Numbered from the stretch's first letter, positions 45,353 through 53,211 are shown. The stretch is 64,000 nucleotides of DNA from Tardiphaga sp. (GCF_028290495.1 NZ_JAQGJT010000046.1:1-64000), one strand, 5' to 3'. Numbers and translations are program-made. The notes: generated by a model not told the origin, from the sequence alone.

Positions 45353-46008
45353 AAAGTCAGACATTGGCGCTCCGAACGGGCTGCCTAGACGATACTTCGC
45401 GGCTCGACCTCGCTGTCGTAGAGGCGCACATGCTTTGGCCGGACGATGAACGGGCGCGCGAGCGAAGCCTTGAAACCGCGAACGTGCAGTTCGGCGTTGC
45501 GAATAGCCTGAACCTTCCCCAGTACATCTTGGCGGGCCTCTTACCGATCGCCGCTGAAGCTGCGCCGCTGACCGAATTGCAGGAGGTGGCCAAAAAGCCG
45601 TTCTTTCACGGGCTGATCGCGGGGCGGGTGTTGTACGGCGCTGTACGAGGCGCGATGGCCGCGGCGGATGATCGCTCGATGGGTCGTATTTATGGCGACA
45701 TCGCCAAGAGCATCCCGGCCGCTCAGCGGCTTTCGCGGAAAACAATTGAGAACAAGGTTTGGCCCAAGTATCGCCCCGTCGCACATTTCTGGGCCTCGTA
45801 TGTCGACCACGCGTTAGCCAAAGGCGACACTACTTTCCCCTGTTCGATAGGCAGACTTGGAGAATTTCTAGCCGTTGCCCAGGCTTTTCGAAGGCTCGGG
45901 GAAACGACATCGACGCCGCAGTCTCCGACGACGATTCTCAGGCATTATGATGCTGTAGGAGTTCCAGCAAATCTTGCGGTTCCCGAGATACCCATTCGGG
46001 CCGCATGA
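45349..46008 (+). CDS. Hypothetical protein coupled to the integrase
   Basis: A 219-residue soluble protein with no recognised domain. The middle is helical with KPFFHGLIAGRVLYGAVRGA and SRKTIENKVWPKYRPVAHFWASY (landmark TIENKVWPKYRPVAHFWAS), and the end LGEFLAVAQAFRRLGE. ATGA overlap with the integrase stop means it is translated with the integrase, so a role in excision control or recombination is possible (inference). Similar proteins of unknown function occur beside integrases in rhizobial islands, as far as I recall. Confidence 0.7.
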   Translation: MKSQTLALRTGCLDDTSRLDLAVVEAHMLWPDDERARERSLETANVQFGVANSLNLPQYILAGLLPIAAEAAPLTELQEVAKKPFFHGLIAGRVLYGAVRGAMAAADDRSMGRIYGDIAKSIPAAQRLSRKTIENKVWPKYRPVAHFWASYVDHALAKGDTTFPCSIGRLGEFLAVAQAFRRLGETTSTPQSPTTILRHYDAVGVPANLAVPEIPIRAA

Positions 46009-46016
46009 TCTGATAA

Positions 46017-46057
46017 CTTCTCCCGTACACTTAGGAGAAGTCCCGCTTCACTCGGGA
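46017..46057. promoter_or_regulatory. Two adjacent inverted repeats upstream of alpA
   Basis: CTTCTCC (46017-46023) pairs with GGAGAAG (46034-46040), and TCCCG (46041-46045) pairs with CGGGA (46053-46057). They begin 9 bases after the stop of the hypothetical gene and end 84 bases before alpA. They could be terminator hairpins of the integrase unit or operators for the element's regulator. Confidence 0.4.
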
Positions 46058-46140
46058 AAAGACATCCAAGTCGCCGCCGAGCATCTTCACCGCACACCGC
46101 CGGACAACATCGCATCCCGGCGACATGCGGAGCAAAAAAG

Positions 46141-46344
46141 ATGGTCGATACGTTTATGCGAATTGATGCCGTCAAAGCAGCCACAGGCCTTGGGCGTTCC
46201 ACGATCTACGAGATGATGGACGCCGGGAAGTTCCCCAAACCTGTCAAGCCGAATGACGATCGCGCTGTCCGCTGGCTGGGTACGGAGATCGCGGCATGGC
46301 AGCGTTCTCGCATCGACGCGCGCGATGCCGCGGTGGCTGCCTAA
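46141..46344 (+). CDS. AlpA-family DNA-binding regulator
   Basis: A 67-residue winged or plain helix-turn-helix protein of the AlpA/MerR-like excisionase family: MRIDAVKAATGLGRSTIYEMMDAGKFPKPVKP, landmarks TGLGRSTIYEMM and GKFPKPV, then VRWLGTEIAAWQ. AlpA proteins act as regulators or excisionase-like factors of P4-type integrative elements. GGAG lies upstream of the ATG at 46141; a second in-frame ATG at 46156 starts at the family motif. It is followed after two bases by the next gene. Confidence 0.85.
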   Translation: MVDTFMRIDAVKAATGLGRSTIYEMMDAGKFPKPVKPNDDRAVRWLGTEIAAWQRSRIDARDAAVAA

Positions 46345-46346
46345 TC

Positions 46347-46598
46347 ATGGGTGCAACACTTCGACGCAATGTAAGGGCAGTCGTCGCGTCCGACATTCGC
46401 CGCATCGGCGGCTTCGTCAGCGTCCGTGCCGGACGAGACAGGTTCGATGGCGAGCCCGTCTTTCATGTCGGTCACGTCTCCCGGGGAGGTGACTGTTGCT
46501 GGCAGTCGACCGCCATCCGATCCGAGGACCACGCACATGCCGCCGCGCGCTTGCTTGCCGAGTACGTCGGCGGGGAGGTGCGCATTGCAAATCCCTGA
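46347..46598 (+). CDS. Hypothetical protein (83 aa)
   Basis: An 83-residue protein starting two bases after the alpA stop. It has a basic N-terminus (MGATLRRNVRAVVASDIRR), VSVRAGRDRFDGEPVFHVGHVSRGG and a helical end DHAHAAARLLAEYVGGEV. No family is recognised. Position between alpA and the replication gene suggests a small accessory of the element's early operon. Confidence 0.55.
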   Translation: MGATLRRNVRAVVASDIRRIGGFVSVRAGRDRFDGEPVFHVGHVSRGGDCCWQSTAIRSEDHAHAAARLLAEYVGGEVRIANP

Positions 46599-46790
46599 TC
46601 CCGAAATGCAAAGCCCGCGCATCGGAGGCAACCGAGCACGGGCAAATCGCAATTCGAAAGCGTTGGTGACGCAGACATCGTATAGTGAATCGACAGCAGA
46701 CAGGCAAGCTCAGCGGGTAGCTAAGCTGTTTCGCTTAACATCCTCCGTCGCAAGCGTGATCGCCGAACTCGCATTCAGTGGGTGCGAGCG

Positions 46791-48005
46791 ATGAGCAACG
46801 TTGTATCGATGCCGGCGCCTGATTGGACTGCAGCGCTCATGAAGAACGGCACCGGCTCGCCGCATGCCACCTTGGCGAACGCATCCCATGCCCTTCGAAA
46901 GTCGCCCGAATTGCGGGGCGTGCTTGCTTACGACGTGTTTTCGGCGCGGACGATGATGGTGTCGCCCCCACCCTGGGACACTGAACCACAGTATTTCCAG
47001 CCGCGAGCATGGACGCCGCACGACGACCTGCTGACGACGGAGCACCTGCAACGGCTCGGCATTGCCGTAAAACCTATCACTGCAGCGCAGGCTGTCGAGC
47101 TGGTCGGACGCGAGCAGTCGTACCATCCCGTCCTTGGATATCTCGACGGCCTCCAGCACGACGGCACGGCGCGCCTTGAGAATTGGCTGACGACTTACCT
47201 AGGTGCGGAACAGAACCAATATAACCGCGCTGTTGGCCGGGCAATGATGATCGCCGCCGTGGCGCGCATCCGTGATCCCGGATGCAAGGTCGACACGGCG
47301 CCCATTCTGGAAGGCGAGCAAGGTGCCATGAAGTCGACTGCGGTAAAGGCGCTGTTCTCGCCATGGTTCACCGACGAGATCGCAGACTTTGGCAGCAAGG
47401 ACGCTGCAATGCAGATGTCCGGCGCATGGGGAATCGAGGTCTCCGAGCTCGATGCCATGTCGCGGATGGAAGTCGCGAAGATCAAAGCATTCATCACCAG
47501 AACGACGGATCGATATCGACCTCCTTACGGATCGCGCATTGTCGAAAGTGATAGGTCGTGCGTTTTCTGGGGCACAACGAATAGCGATAGCTACCTGAAA
47601 GACGAGACAGGCGGCAGACGCTTCTGGCCGATACGCGTCGGCCGGATTGACATTGACGGCCTGCATAAGGCGAGGGACCAGCTTTGGGCTGAAGCGCAGG
47701 TGCTATATGCCGCGAACGTACCCTGGTGGCTCACCAAAGCAGATCTCCGAAAAGATGCCGAACAGCATCAGCGGGATCGATACGTCGGCGATCCGTGGGA
47801 TGAGCCAATCCAATCCTACCTCGCCGCGGTGAACGACGACGTCTCGATGGAGGAAGTGATGCGCGATGCCTTGCACCTCGATGTCGCGAGGCGATCGGTT
47901 GCAGATCAACAGCGCGTGGTCCGGTGCCTTCGGTCACTCGGTTACGTCAGGGTGCAGGTGCGCAATGGTGACAAACGGGCATGGCGATACCGGAGGACCG
48001 GCTGA
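46791..48005 (+). CDS. VapE-type replication protein (primase-associated helicase domain)
   Basis: A 404-residue protein of the virulence-associated E family. The P-loop is atypical, LEGEQGAMKSTAVKAL (G175-E-Q-G-A-M-K181-S182); FVFWGTTNSDSYLKDETGGRRFWPI (landmarks WGTTNSDSYL and GGRRFWPI) is the family signature after the Walker B region WGIEVSELDAM. The N-terminal primase half found in larger relatives is short or absent. In satellites and islands these proteins replicate the element. The ATG at 46791 is preferred to an in-frame GTG at 46782. A repeat cluster that may be the origin follows directly. Confidence 0.85.
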   Translation: MSNVVSMPAPDWTAALMKNGTGSPHATLANASHALRKSPELRGVLAYDVFSARTMMVSPPPWDTEPQYFQPRAWTPHDDLLTTEHLQRLGIAVKPITAAQAVELVGREQSYHPVLGYLDGLQHDGTARLENWLTTYLGAEQNQYNRAVGRAMMIAAVARIRDPGCKVDTAPILEGEQGAMKSTAVKALFSPWFTDEIADFGSKDAAMQMSGAWGIEVSELDAMSRMEVAKIKAFITRTTDRYRPPYGSRIVESDRSCVFWGTTNSDSYLKDETGGRRFWPIRVGRIDIDGLHKARDQLWAEAQVLYAANVPWWLTKADLRKDAEQHQRDRYVGDPWDEPIQSYLAAVNDDVSMEEVMRDALHLDVARRSVADQQRVVRCLRSLGYVRVQVRNGDKRAWRYRRTG

Positions 48006-48036
48006 TATGACCGCAAGTAGTGCACAGAAACGCAAT

Positions 48037-48209
48037 GTCACCATCAATCCAGTGGTGACAGAAACGATGATGGTGACACGAGAAATGCCTGCAGCGCAGG
48101 CGTTGTCACCATGTCACCACCTGTCACCACATAAATGGTTTGTATACGTGCGCGCGCGGCGAGTTTCAAAGGTGCCAGTGACAGTGGTGACGGTGGTGAC
48201 GGTGGTGAC
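48037..48209. repeat. Cluster of GGTGAC/GTCACC motifs, candidate iteron origin
   Basis: Nine copies of GGTGAC or its complement lie in 173 bases: 48037, 48054, 48072, 48105, 48113, 48123, 48186, 48195 and 48204. The last three are in direct orientation 9 bases apart, and the three at 48105-48128 are in the opposite orientation, forming a large imperfect inverted repeat with a central spacer. The cluster begins 31 bases after the VapE gene. The forward frame through it (48007-48303) encodes a valine-threonine run and is probably not a gene. Confidence 0.6.
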
Positions 48210-48337
48210 AGGTGGAGGGGGTTGGGTGCTTTCTCAACACTCAAGGAGCAGTGACCGCATGGTTCCCGTTCCCATCATAAATGCCTTCAAAAAAGGTTTC
48301 TGACGATGAAAAACCTCGGTGAGCCGGATCGTTTGAA

Positions 48338-48398
48338 GCCTCCCTGGGGGAGGGGTGGTCGCCGTTCTCCCGACTTAGGGAGCCCAGACCGCACAGGT
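48338..48398 (+). repeat. Repeated structured motif, copy A (upstream of small terminase)
   Basis: Two hairpins: CCTCCC-TG-GGGGAGG, then TCTCCC-GACTTA-GGGAGC, followed by CAGACCGCA. The same order and several identical blocks recur at 50269-50327. Copy A ends 45 bases before the P27-type terminase start. Confidence 0.55.
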
Positions 48399-48443
48399 TC
48401 AAAACTACGCAAAAAACCAAATTTAGATTTTGGAATTTCAATT

Positions 48444-48836
48444 ATGGCTAAGGGTCGCCGACCAAAACCATCGCACCTGCACCTGATCGCTGGCACTCAT
48501 CGCCCGACACGACACGGACCCGCGGCCGAGAAGAGCGTAACGATCGACAAATCCGCGAATGCGTTCGGACCCCTTATTTTACCGAAGCATCTGCGCGGCG
48601 AGGCGCGCGCGGCTTGGATAAAATACATCGCGCCAGCTCATTGGCTGGATGCGAGCCTCGAGCCTTCGGCGATCGCATTCTGTGAGCTTTGGAAGGAAAT
48701 GCGGGCCGCGCCCAATCAATTTATGGCGTCAAAACACACTCAAATGCGCGGTTATTTGGCCGATTTAGGCCTTTCTGACGCACGAAAACGCCAGATTGAG
48801 ACCCCTAAAGCGCCTGATGAGCATTTCGATGACTAA
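48444..48836 (+). CDS. Phage small terminase, P27 family
   Basis: A 130-residue protein starting MAKGRRPKPSHLHLIAGT, the usual opening of P27-family small terminase subunits, with a helical core (RGEARAAWIKYIAPAHWL, SAIAFCELWKEMRAA). Small terminases recognise phage DNA for packaging. No large terminase, portal or capsid gene is present, so this one may redirect a helper phage packaging machine, as in phage satellites (inference). ATG at 48444 replaces a longer frame from 48306 that runs through the repeated motif. The stop overlaps the next gene. Confidence 0.75.
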   Translation: MAKGRRPKPSHLHLIAGTHRPTRHGPAAEKSVTIDKSANAFGPLILPKHLRGEARAAWIKYIAPAHWLDASLEPSAIAFCELWKEMRAAPNQFMASKHTQMRGYLADLGLSDARKRQIETPKAPDEHFDD

Positions 48837-49203
48837 CGGGCGCGCGCCAATATCCGACAATCGGCCAACCGGTATCGATGCGGTGGCCTGCATTGCCATC
48901 GAGCTCCAGCGACTATCGGAAAGCTCGCTTCCAGCGGAAGCCAGGGCTGCATTCCGCCGGGCGCATCGTGCGCTGTTTCAGCAGTCCGCCGGCCGCCACC
49001 CGACGAACGATCGCAGACTGCTTCGGGACGCAGAACAGCTGCTCGCCATGGGACTGGCGAAATCCGAGAATGACGCGCTCGCCAAAGTGGCGGCCACGAT
49101 CGCGACCGACTTTCAGTCTTTGAAAACAACAATCGAGCGCCTTCGACGAAAGCGCCGCAAATCTTCCCTCGAAATAGTTAAAGTGGGAGAACGTCGGGCC
49201 TAG
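48829..49203 (+). CDS. Hypothetical protein (124 aa)
   Basis: A 124-residue helical, basic protein: ACIAIELQRLSESSLPAEAR, AAFRRAHRALFQQSAGRHP, a C-terminal TTIERLRRKRRKSSLEIVK. ATG at 48829 overlaps the terminase stop by 8 bases, an in-frame ATG at 48817 is also possible. No family recognised. Coupling to the terminase suggests a packaging or capsid-interference role, which is only inference. Confidence 0.55.
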   Translation: MTNGRAPISDNRPTGIDAVACIAIELQRLSESSLPAEARAAFRRAHRALFQQSAGRHPTNDRRLLRDAEQLLAMGLAKSENDALAKVAATIATDFQSLKTTIERLRRKRRKSSLEIVKVGERRA

Positions 49204-49235
49204 GTTTGCTTCGTTAAACAACGAAGGGACTGGAC

Positions 49236-49847
49236 ATGGCGTTCGCCGCGAAAAAGCCGACCGAAACAGAATTCGTCGTACCCTCGCTTGCGGAAGCATC
49301 CCCAGCCTATGCCGAGTTAGTGGCGCGCAAGTCGAACTTGCTTGCCTCTCTGCAAGAGGCGGAGACGCAGCTCCGGCGAGATGAGGCTGCCTTTCGTGCG
49401 CGTCCTTCGCAAATGAGCGAGAAGGTCGCGGTGTTGGTGGGCGACTGCGCTCCGGGTGAATCCGCATATCCGACGGCTGCGCGAATCCGGGAGCAGCAGG
49501 TCATGATTGCTGCAATCAGGCAGGCGATCACCGTGATTGAGACGCGCCTCAGTGCGGAGCGGGGTAGAGCTTCGCTGGCGGTTTGCGATCAAGTTCGCGG
49601 CGAGCACAAGCGCCTGGTGCGCGATATGTGCGCCAAGCTGATGGATCTGCGCGAATCCATGTTGGCATATCAGACACTCGCTGACGCGCTAAACGACAAG
49701 GATATCGCGTGGAGCCCTCTCTCGCCGTCGCAGTTGCTCGCTCTCGGACATCCATTCGACTCACAATCGAGATTGGCGATGTATCTGCGCGAAAAAGCCA
49801 AGGACGGCTTTATCGATGCGAAAGAAATTCCGGCTCAAATTCGCTGA
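49236..49847 (+). CDS. Hypothetical coiled-coil protein (203 aa)
   Basis: A 203-residue protein, mostly helical. Residues 25-55 (VARKSNLLASLQEAETQL) and 85-125 look like coiled coils; a soluble tail LSPSQLLALGHPFDSQSRL follows. No signal peptide or TM helix. It lies 32 bases downstream of the preceding gene, with GAAGGGAC just ahead of the ATG. Similar helical proteins are seen beside small terminases in rhizobial prophage-like islands, but I cannot name the family. Confidence 0.6.
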   Translation: MAFAAKKPTETEFVVPSLAEASPAYAELVARKSNLLASLQEAETQLRRDEAAFRARPSQMSEKVAVLVGDCAPGESAYPTAARIREQQVMIAAIRQAITVIETRLSAERGRASLAVCDQVRGEHKRLVRDMCAKLMDLRESMLAYQTLADALNDKDIAWSPLSPSQLLALGHPFDSQSRLAMYLREKAKDGFIDAKEIPAQIR

Positions 49848-49858
49848 AAGGAAACGCT

Positions 49859-50266
49859 ATGGATTATTCGCAGACGTCATCAACCATCCGACTCATTCGG
49901 GGAAGTGACAACTTGATATCGGACTTTACAAGAGAAAGTGCACAAGCATTGCGCTCAAAGAAAATCTACGTTGCTCCGACATCGGAACGCCTTTGTGTCA
50001 TTCGGACCAGCGACGGCGTGGAGACAGAACACCGGGGGTGCGACGTGCCCTCCGTGGCAGCGGTGTTGCTGTTCTTCAAAAAGCGCAAGCTGCGAGCGCT
50101 GCAAGAGCGCAATGGAAAACCCGAGGACCGGCGGCAGCGAATGGCACGCGACCTGCGTGACCGTCTCGCGGGACGCTCCCGTAGAGGCTCAGAACAACTC
50201 TCGCCCTCGCTAAGTGCTGCGCCATCCCCTTGGTGGGAGAAAATCGGGATGCTGCAGAAGATGTAG
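49859..50266 (+). CDS. Hypothetical protein (135 aa)
   Basis: A 135-residue protein starting MDYSQTSSTIRLIRGSDNLI after AAAGGAAAC. It is basic, with LLFFKKRKLRALQERN and a Ser/Arg-rich C-terminal half (DRLAGRSRRGSEQLSPSLS). No domain is recognised. It starts 11 bases after the previous gene, so it belongs to the same operon. The longer frame from 49709 overlaps the previous gene and is rejected. Confidence 0.5.
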   Translation: MDYSQTSSTIRLIRGSDNLISDFTRESAQALRSKKIYVAPTSERLCVIRTSDGVETEHRGCDVPSVAAVLLFFKKRKLRALQERNGKPEDRRQRMARDLRDRLAGRSRRGSEQLSPSLSAAPSPWWEKIGMLQKM

Positions 50267-50268
50267 AC

Positions 50269-50327
50269 CGCCTCTGGGAGGGGTGGGTCAGTTCCTAAAG
50301 CAATAGGGAGCTCAGACCGCATGGGTA
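50269..50327 (+). repeat. Repeated structured motif, copy B
   Basis: Matches 48338-48398: CCTC-TG-GGAGG hairpin, GGGTGGGTC, TTCCT ... AGGGAG hairpin, then CAGACCGCA and GGGT. Base differences between copies fall partly in loops while both stems remain, which hints at conserved RNA or DNA structure. It precedes the frameshifted frame at 50372. Confidence 0.5.
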
Positions 50328-50371
50328 CCGCAACGTCAAATTCCGCAGAATTCGAGGAAACCTTGAAACGA

Positions 50372-50579
50372 ATGCCCCGACGGCCAGCCTGGCAACCAGA
50401 ACGCCGTCAAGCACGGCTTGTTCAGCGAGCCCGTTCGGGCGGTCCGCCGAGCTGCTGCCGATAAGCGACGGCGTGCAGAGCGGAAGTGGGCGGAGAAGAT
50501 GCGCCCGACAGATTATGCGGCGATTTGTGCCGCGATCAAAAATCATCGGCCGGCGTTGGTCGGCACCAAGGTTCACTAA
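50372..50579 (+). pseudogene. Frameshifted small KHG-motif protein of mobile elements
   Basis: The frame from 50379 reads DGQPGNQNAVKHGLFSEPVR and then a basic helix (AADKRRRAERKWAEKM) ending at TAA 50577-50579, but it has no start; a stop lies just upstream. The PGNxNAVKHGL motif is a recurrent N-terminus of small proteins in phages and islands. An ATG at 50372 would join in frame if the CCCC run at 50375-50378 had one C fewer, giving MPDGQPGN. So this is either a real frameshift or an indel error. Intact length would be about 68 residues. Confidence 0.5.
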
Positions 50580-50734
50580 CAACGATTTGCGATTGCGGAT
50601 GTACCAGCGCGGAAAGAAACGGCCCCGTCCTCGATGTCTGGGGGGACACAAGGCGGTCGGGGTAGCGTGAGTAAAAATATGAGTAACGAAATATAACCAC
50701 TTTCTTGAGATTCTATCGATGCTTGCGAGGGATC

Positions 50735-51484
50735 ATGGCAGAAACATCAATTGAATGGACCGACGCGACATGGAACCCGGTGGCCGGCTGTGCGGTGCTG
50801 ACGGCGGGATGCACGAATTGTTACGCAATGCGGATGGCAGCGCGCCTCGAAGCCATGGGCGTTGAGAAATACGTGGGTCTCACGCGCAAGAGCGGAAAAC
50901 GGGCAGTTTGGTCCGGCAAAATCCGGTTGGATGAAAAATCGCTGGCTGCTCCGCGGTCTTGGTCAAAGCCGCGCAAGGTCTTCGTCAATTCGATGTCGGA
51001 CCTTTTCCACGAAGACGTTCCGATCGAATTCATTCGGAAGGTTTGGGATGTGATGCGCGAGACGCCGCGGCACACGTACCAGATACTGACGAAGCGACCC
51101 GAGCGGATGGCGTTGGTGCTCAATGAGCCAGGCTTTGCCGTGCTGCCGAACGTGTGGCTCGGCACCAGCATCGAAGACGGGCGCGTACTGGGCCGTCTCG
51201 ATGCGATCCGCACGGTGCCGGCGGCGGTTCGCTTTGTGTCCTTGGAGCCCTTGATAGGCTCGGTGGCAGCGGGCGACCTGTCGGGCATTGACTGGGCGAT
51301 TGTTGGCGGCGAAAGCGGGCCCGGCGCTCGTCCAATGGATCCGATTTGGGTGGATGAAATCGAGTCAATGTGTCGACGAGCGGGTGCGGCATTTTTCTTC
51401 AAGCAATGGGGTGGCAAGAACAAAAAAGCCGCCGGCCGAATGCTGAGAGGGCGCACCTACGATGAACTGCCTGCCAGTATCTGA
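50735..51484 (+). CDS. DUF5131 (phage Gp37/Gp68) three-Cys-motif protein
   Basis: A 249-residue protein of the Gp37/Gp68 family. The three cysteines sit in WNPVAGCAVLTAGCTNCY (C19, C26, C29), resembling an iron-sulfur or radical-SAM-type cluster site. Other family blocks are VFVNSMSDLFHEDVP, YQILTKRPERM, NVWLGTSIED, WAIVGGESGPGARPMD and AAFFFKQWGG. GAGGG precedes the ATG at 50735. Its enzymatic role is unproven. It is convergent with, and overlaps by 28 bases the repaired frame of, the TcmP partner gene, a pairing known across phages and islands. Confidence 0.9.
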   Translation: MAETSIEWTDATWNPVAGCAVLTAGCTNCYAMRMAARLEAMGVEKYVGLTRKSGKRAVWSGKIRLDEKSLAAPRSWSKPRKVFVNSMSDLFHEDVPIEFIRKVWDVMRETPRHTYQILTKRPERMALVLNEPGFAVLPNVWLGTSIEDGRVLGRLDAIRTVPAAVRFVSLEPLIGSVAAGDLSGIDWAIVGGESGPGARPMDPIWVDEIESMCRRAGAAFFFKQWGGKNKKAAGRMLRGRTYDELPASI

Positions 51485-51523
51485 TTGCCTATTTTGGTCG
51501 CGAGGCCAATCGCTTTCCCGCTG

Positions 51524-52327
51524 TCATTGGACACGCAAAGGAACAGCGAAATGAGGCCTTCGGCTTACTGGTAAAGGCAGTGGCTTCAGCACCGTTGGAA
51601 AAATTGATTGAAGGCGACGTCGCACATACTTTTCTAAACCGCTAACGTCTTCCAATCGAACCCGTGGGTCATCCCCGAACATTTCTGATTGACCGCTATC
51701 GCTATATAGCTCCGCCTTCCAATCCTCGCTCCCGAGAATTCGGGTCAGCGCCGCCTGCTTGTGTTCATCAATAGATGTGATTTTTCGTGTCGCTTGGCGA
51801 TAAAGGCCTGATATCGGAAATAGGAACCACACATCGATAGCTTTCGTTTTCGCAACGGCTTCGAGCGTCGACCAATCAACCTCCATTCCGTATGGATCTA
51901 GAAGAAGTACAGCGCGCGTCGACTGCCACCGTTGATTCCGCACGAGGTCGCGGATAGCCTGGTTAGCATCGTCCTTCACCACGACGATGCTGCGCCCAGG
52001 GTGTTTCGCGGCAAGATCGTTCAACGCTGCGATATGCGCCGGCTTTGAGTCCACGAAAACAATGAGGTCGAATCCCGGCTTTACTTCGATCGCAATACGG
52101 GCCGAACCGTGCCGCTGCTCGATCCTGGCCGGTTCCTCTGGATCCCACAAATCGGCCGGCTTCGCTTCATGTCTGACCGTGCGCGCGCCAGTGCCGGCGA
52201 ATGCGTCTATGTACCAAAGCTGGCTAAATTTGCCGCGCAACGCTATCGAATAAGCTGAGAGGTATTTTTCTACAATTGATAATTTGATATCGGTGTGCTG
52301 ACCGCCAAATTCGTGATCCACCGCCAT
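51524..52327 (-). CDS. tcmP: Three-Cys-motif partner protein TcmP, C-terminus frameshifted
   Basis: A 267-residue frame of the TcmP family, which accompanies DUF5131 proteins. Seen are YIDAFAGTGART (a SAM-methyltransferase-like glycine loop), IVFVDSKPAHIAAL and VLLLDPYGMEVDW. The predicted end LPVSRRPHFAVPLRVQ is atypical; the adjacent frame reads GLISLFLCVSNDSGKAIGLATKIGNQILA and stops at 51457, matching the expected TcmP tail. A one-base gain or two-base loss near 51558 would account for it. The protein may be inactive, or the base call wrong. Convergent with the DUF5131 gene. Confidence 0.8.
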   Translation of the reverse strand: MAVDHEFGGQHTDIKLSIVEKYLSAYSIALRGKFSQLWYIDAFAGTGARTVRHEAKPADLWDPEEPARIEQRHGSARIAIEVKPGFDLIVFVDSKPAHIAALNDLAAKHPGRSIVVVKDDANQAIRDLVRNQRWQSTRAVLLLDPYGMEVDWSTLEAVAKTKAIDVWFLFPISGLYRQATRKITSIDEHKQAALTRILGSEDWKAELYSDSGQSEMFGDDPRVRLEDVSGLEKYVRRRLQSIFPTVLKPLPLPVSRRPHFAVPLRVQ

Positions 52328-52503
52328 CGCTTCACCGCGCCTCTTGAGTTTTTAAGTGCGGCTCCTGCGTGGCAGCCTTCCATATCCAGTGCATCCAAGC
52401 GCAACCAGAGCGAGAGTGCAAGGCCGGCGATCATCACGTAACCAGGTGGCCTTCTTGTCTAGGGCCGCTATTGTCGCCGATCACTCTGAAGCAGGACGCT
52501 CAA

Positions 52504-52686
52504 ATGTTAAACGACCGAGAGAAAGTTATCGCGGCGTTGCGCGAGAAACCGATGAAGATCTTCGAAGTGATGAAGCGAGCGAACATCACCAATCAGGAGG
52601 CCTGTCAATCGCTCTTACTCAAGATGCGAGACGAAGGCTCCATCAAGTTTGACATCAATAAAGGTGTCTGGTCGGCGAATCCATGA
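52504..52686 (+). CDS. Small winged-helix-like DNA-binding protein
   Basis: A 60-residue protein, MLNDREKVIAALREKPMKIF then EVMKRANITNQEACQSLLLK and a beta wing EGSIKFDINKGVWSAN. The pattern helix, helix-turn-helix, wing fits a minimal winged-helix regulator. ATG at 52504; upstream frame to 52369 looks non-coding. It is divergent from tcmP (about 175 bases apart) and may control it or the operon beginning at 53212 (inference). Confidence 0.6.
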   Translation: MLNDREKVIAALREKPMKIFEVMKRANITNQEACQSLLLKMRDEGSIKFDINKGVWSANP

Positions 52687-53211
52687 GCACGACGGCGCTT
52701 CGGAGGTGGAGGGCGACTTTGACTGCGCGATGAGCGTCCGGTTTGGAAATCCCAAGCCCTCTCGCTGCGGTGGCGCAAGAATGCTACCGTCGAGGCCTAC
52801 GTGTTCGCTCCTAACTGAGACGGACTGTCTGCCGCCATGCAGCACGCGGAGACCATCGCCGGCCGGCTGCGAAGTTTTCGGAATAACGAGGTTTCGTGCT
52901 TGTCAGCCGACGTCATTCCGATCGGCCCTGGATCCAGCGTGTCGCCGCCCGGCATGGATTCCGCAGCGGTGCACTATCAATCCGCCATGTGTGAAGAGGC
53001 GACATTTTGATCAGATTGGGTGAAGGTCCGTACAATGCAATGTACGGCCCCTTTTCCTTCGCGCCGCGCCAGCGCAAGATCGTCCGCGTTTTCCTCCGCG
53101 AATTGGGAAGTCGGGTGCAAGTTGGCCAATAGGGCTCCGAAATAGACGACAGTTTGCTGGACTCTCCAGTCAATCTCCGATTTCATCGAATGGGATACCG
53201 GGGGGGCAATC
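52687..53211. other. Intergenic spacer before the three-gene operon
   Basis: About 525 bases with no supported gene; short frames in both directions lack ribosome sites and domain character. It contains a hairpin at 53028-53047 and must hold the promoter for the downstream operon. Confidence 0.5.
53028..53055 (+). terminator. Possible terminator hairpin
   Basis: CCGTACA (53028-53034) pairs with TGTACGG (53041-53047) around a 6-base loop, followed by CCCCTTTT. It lies in the spacer before the three-gene operon and would insulate it from upstream transcription. Confidence 0.4.

Noticed and set aside
48007..48303. Open frame coding a valine-threonine repeat after VapE
   Set aside because: Its composition is dictated by the GGTGAC repeats, it has no clear ribosome site and no domain; better read as a repeat region.
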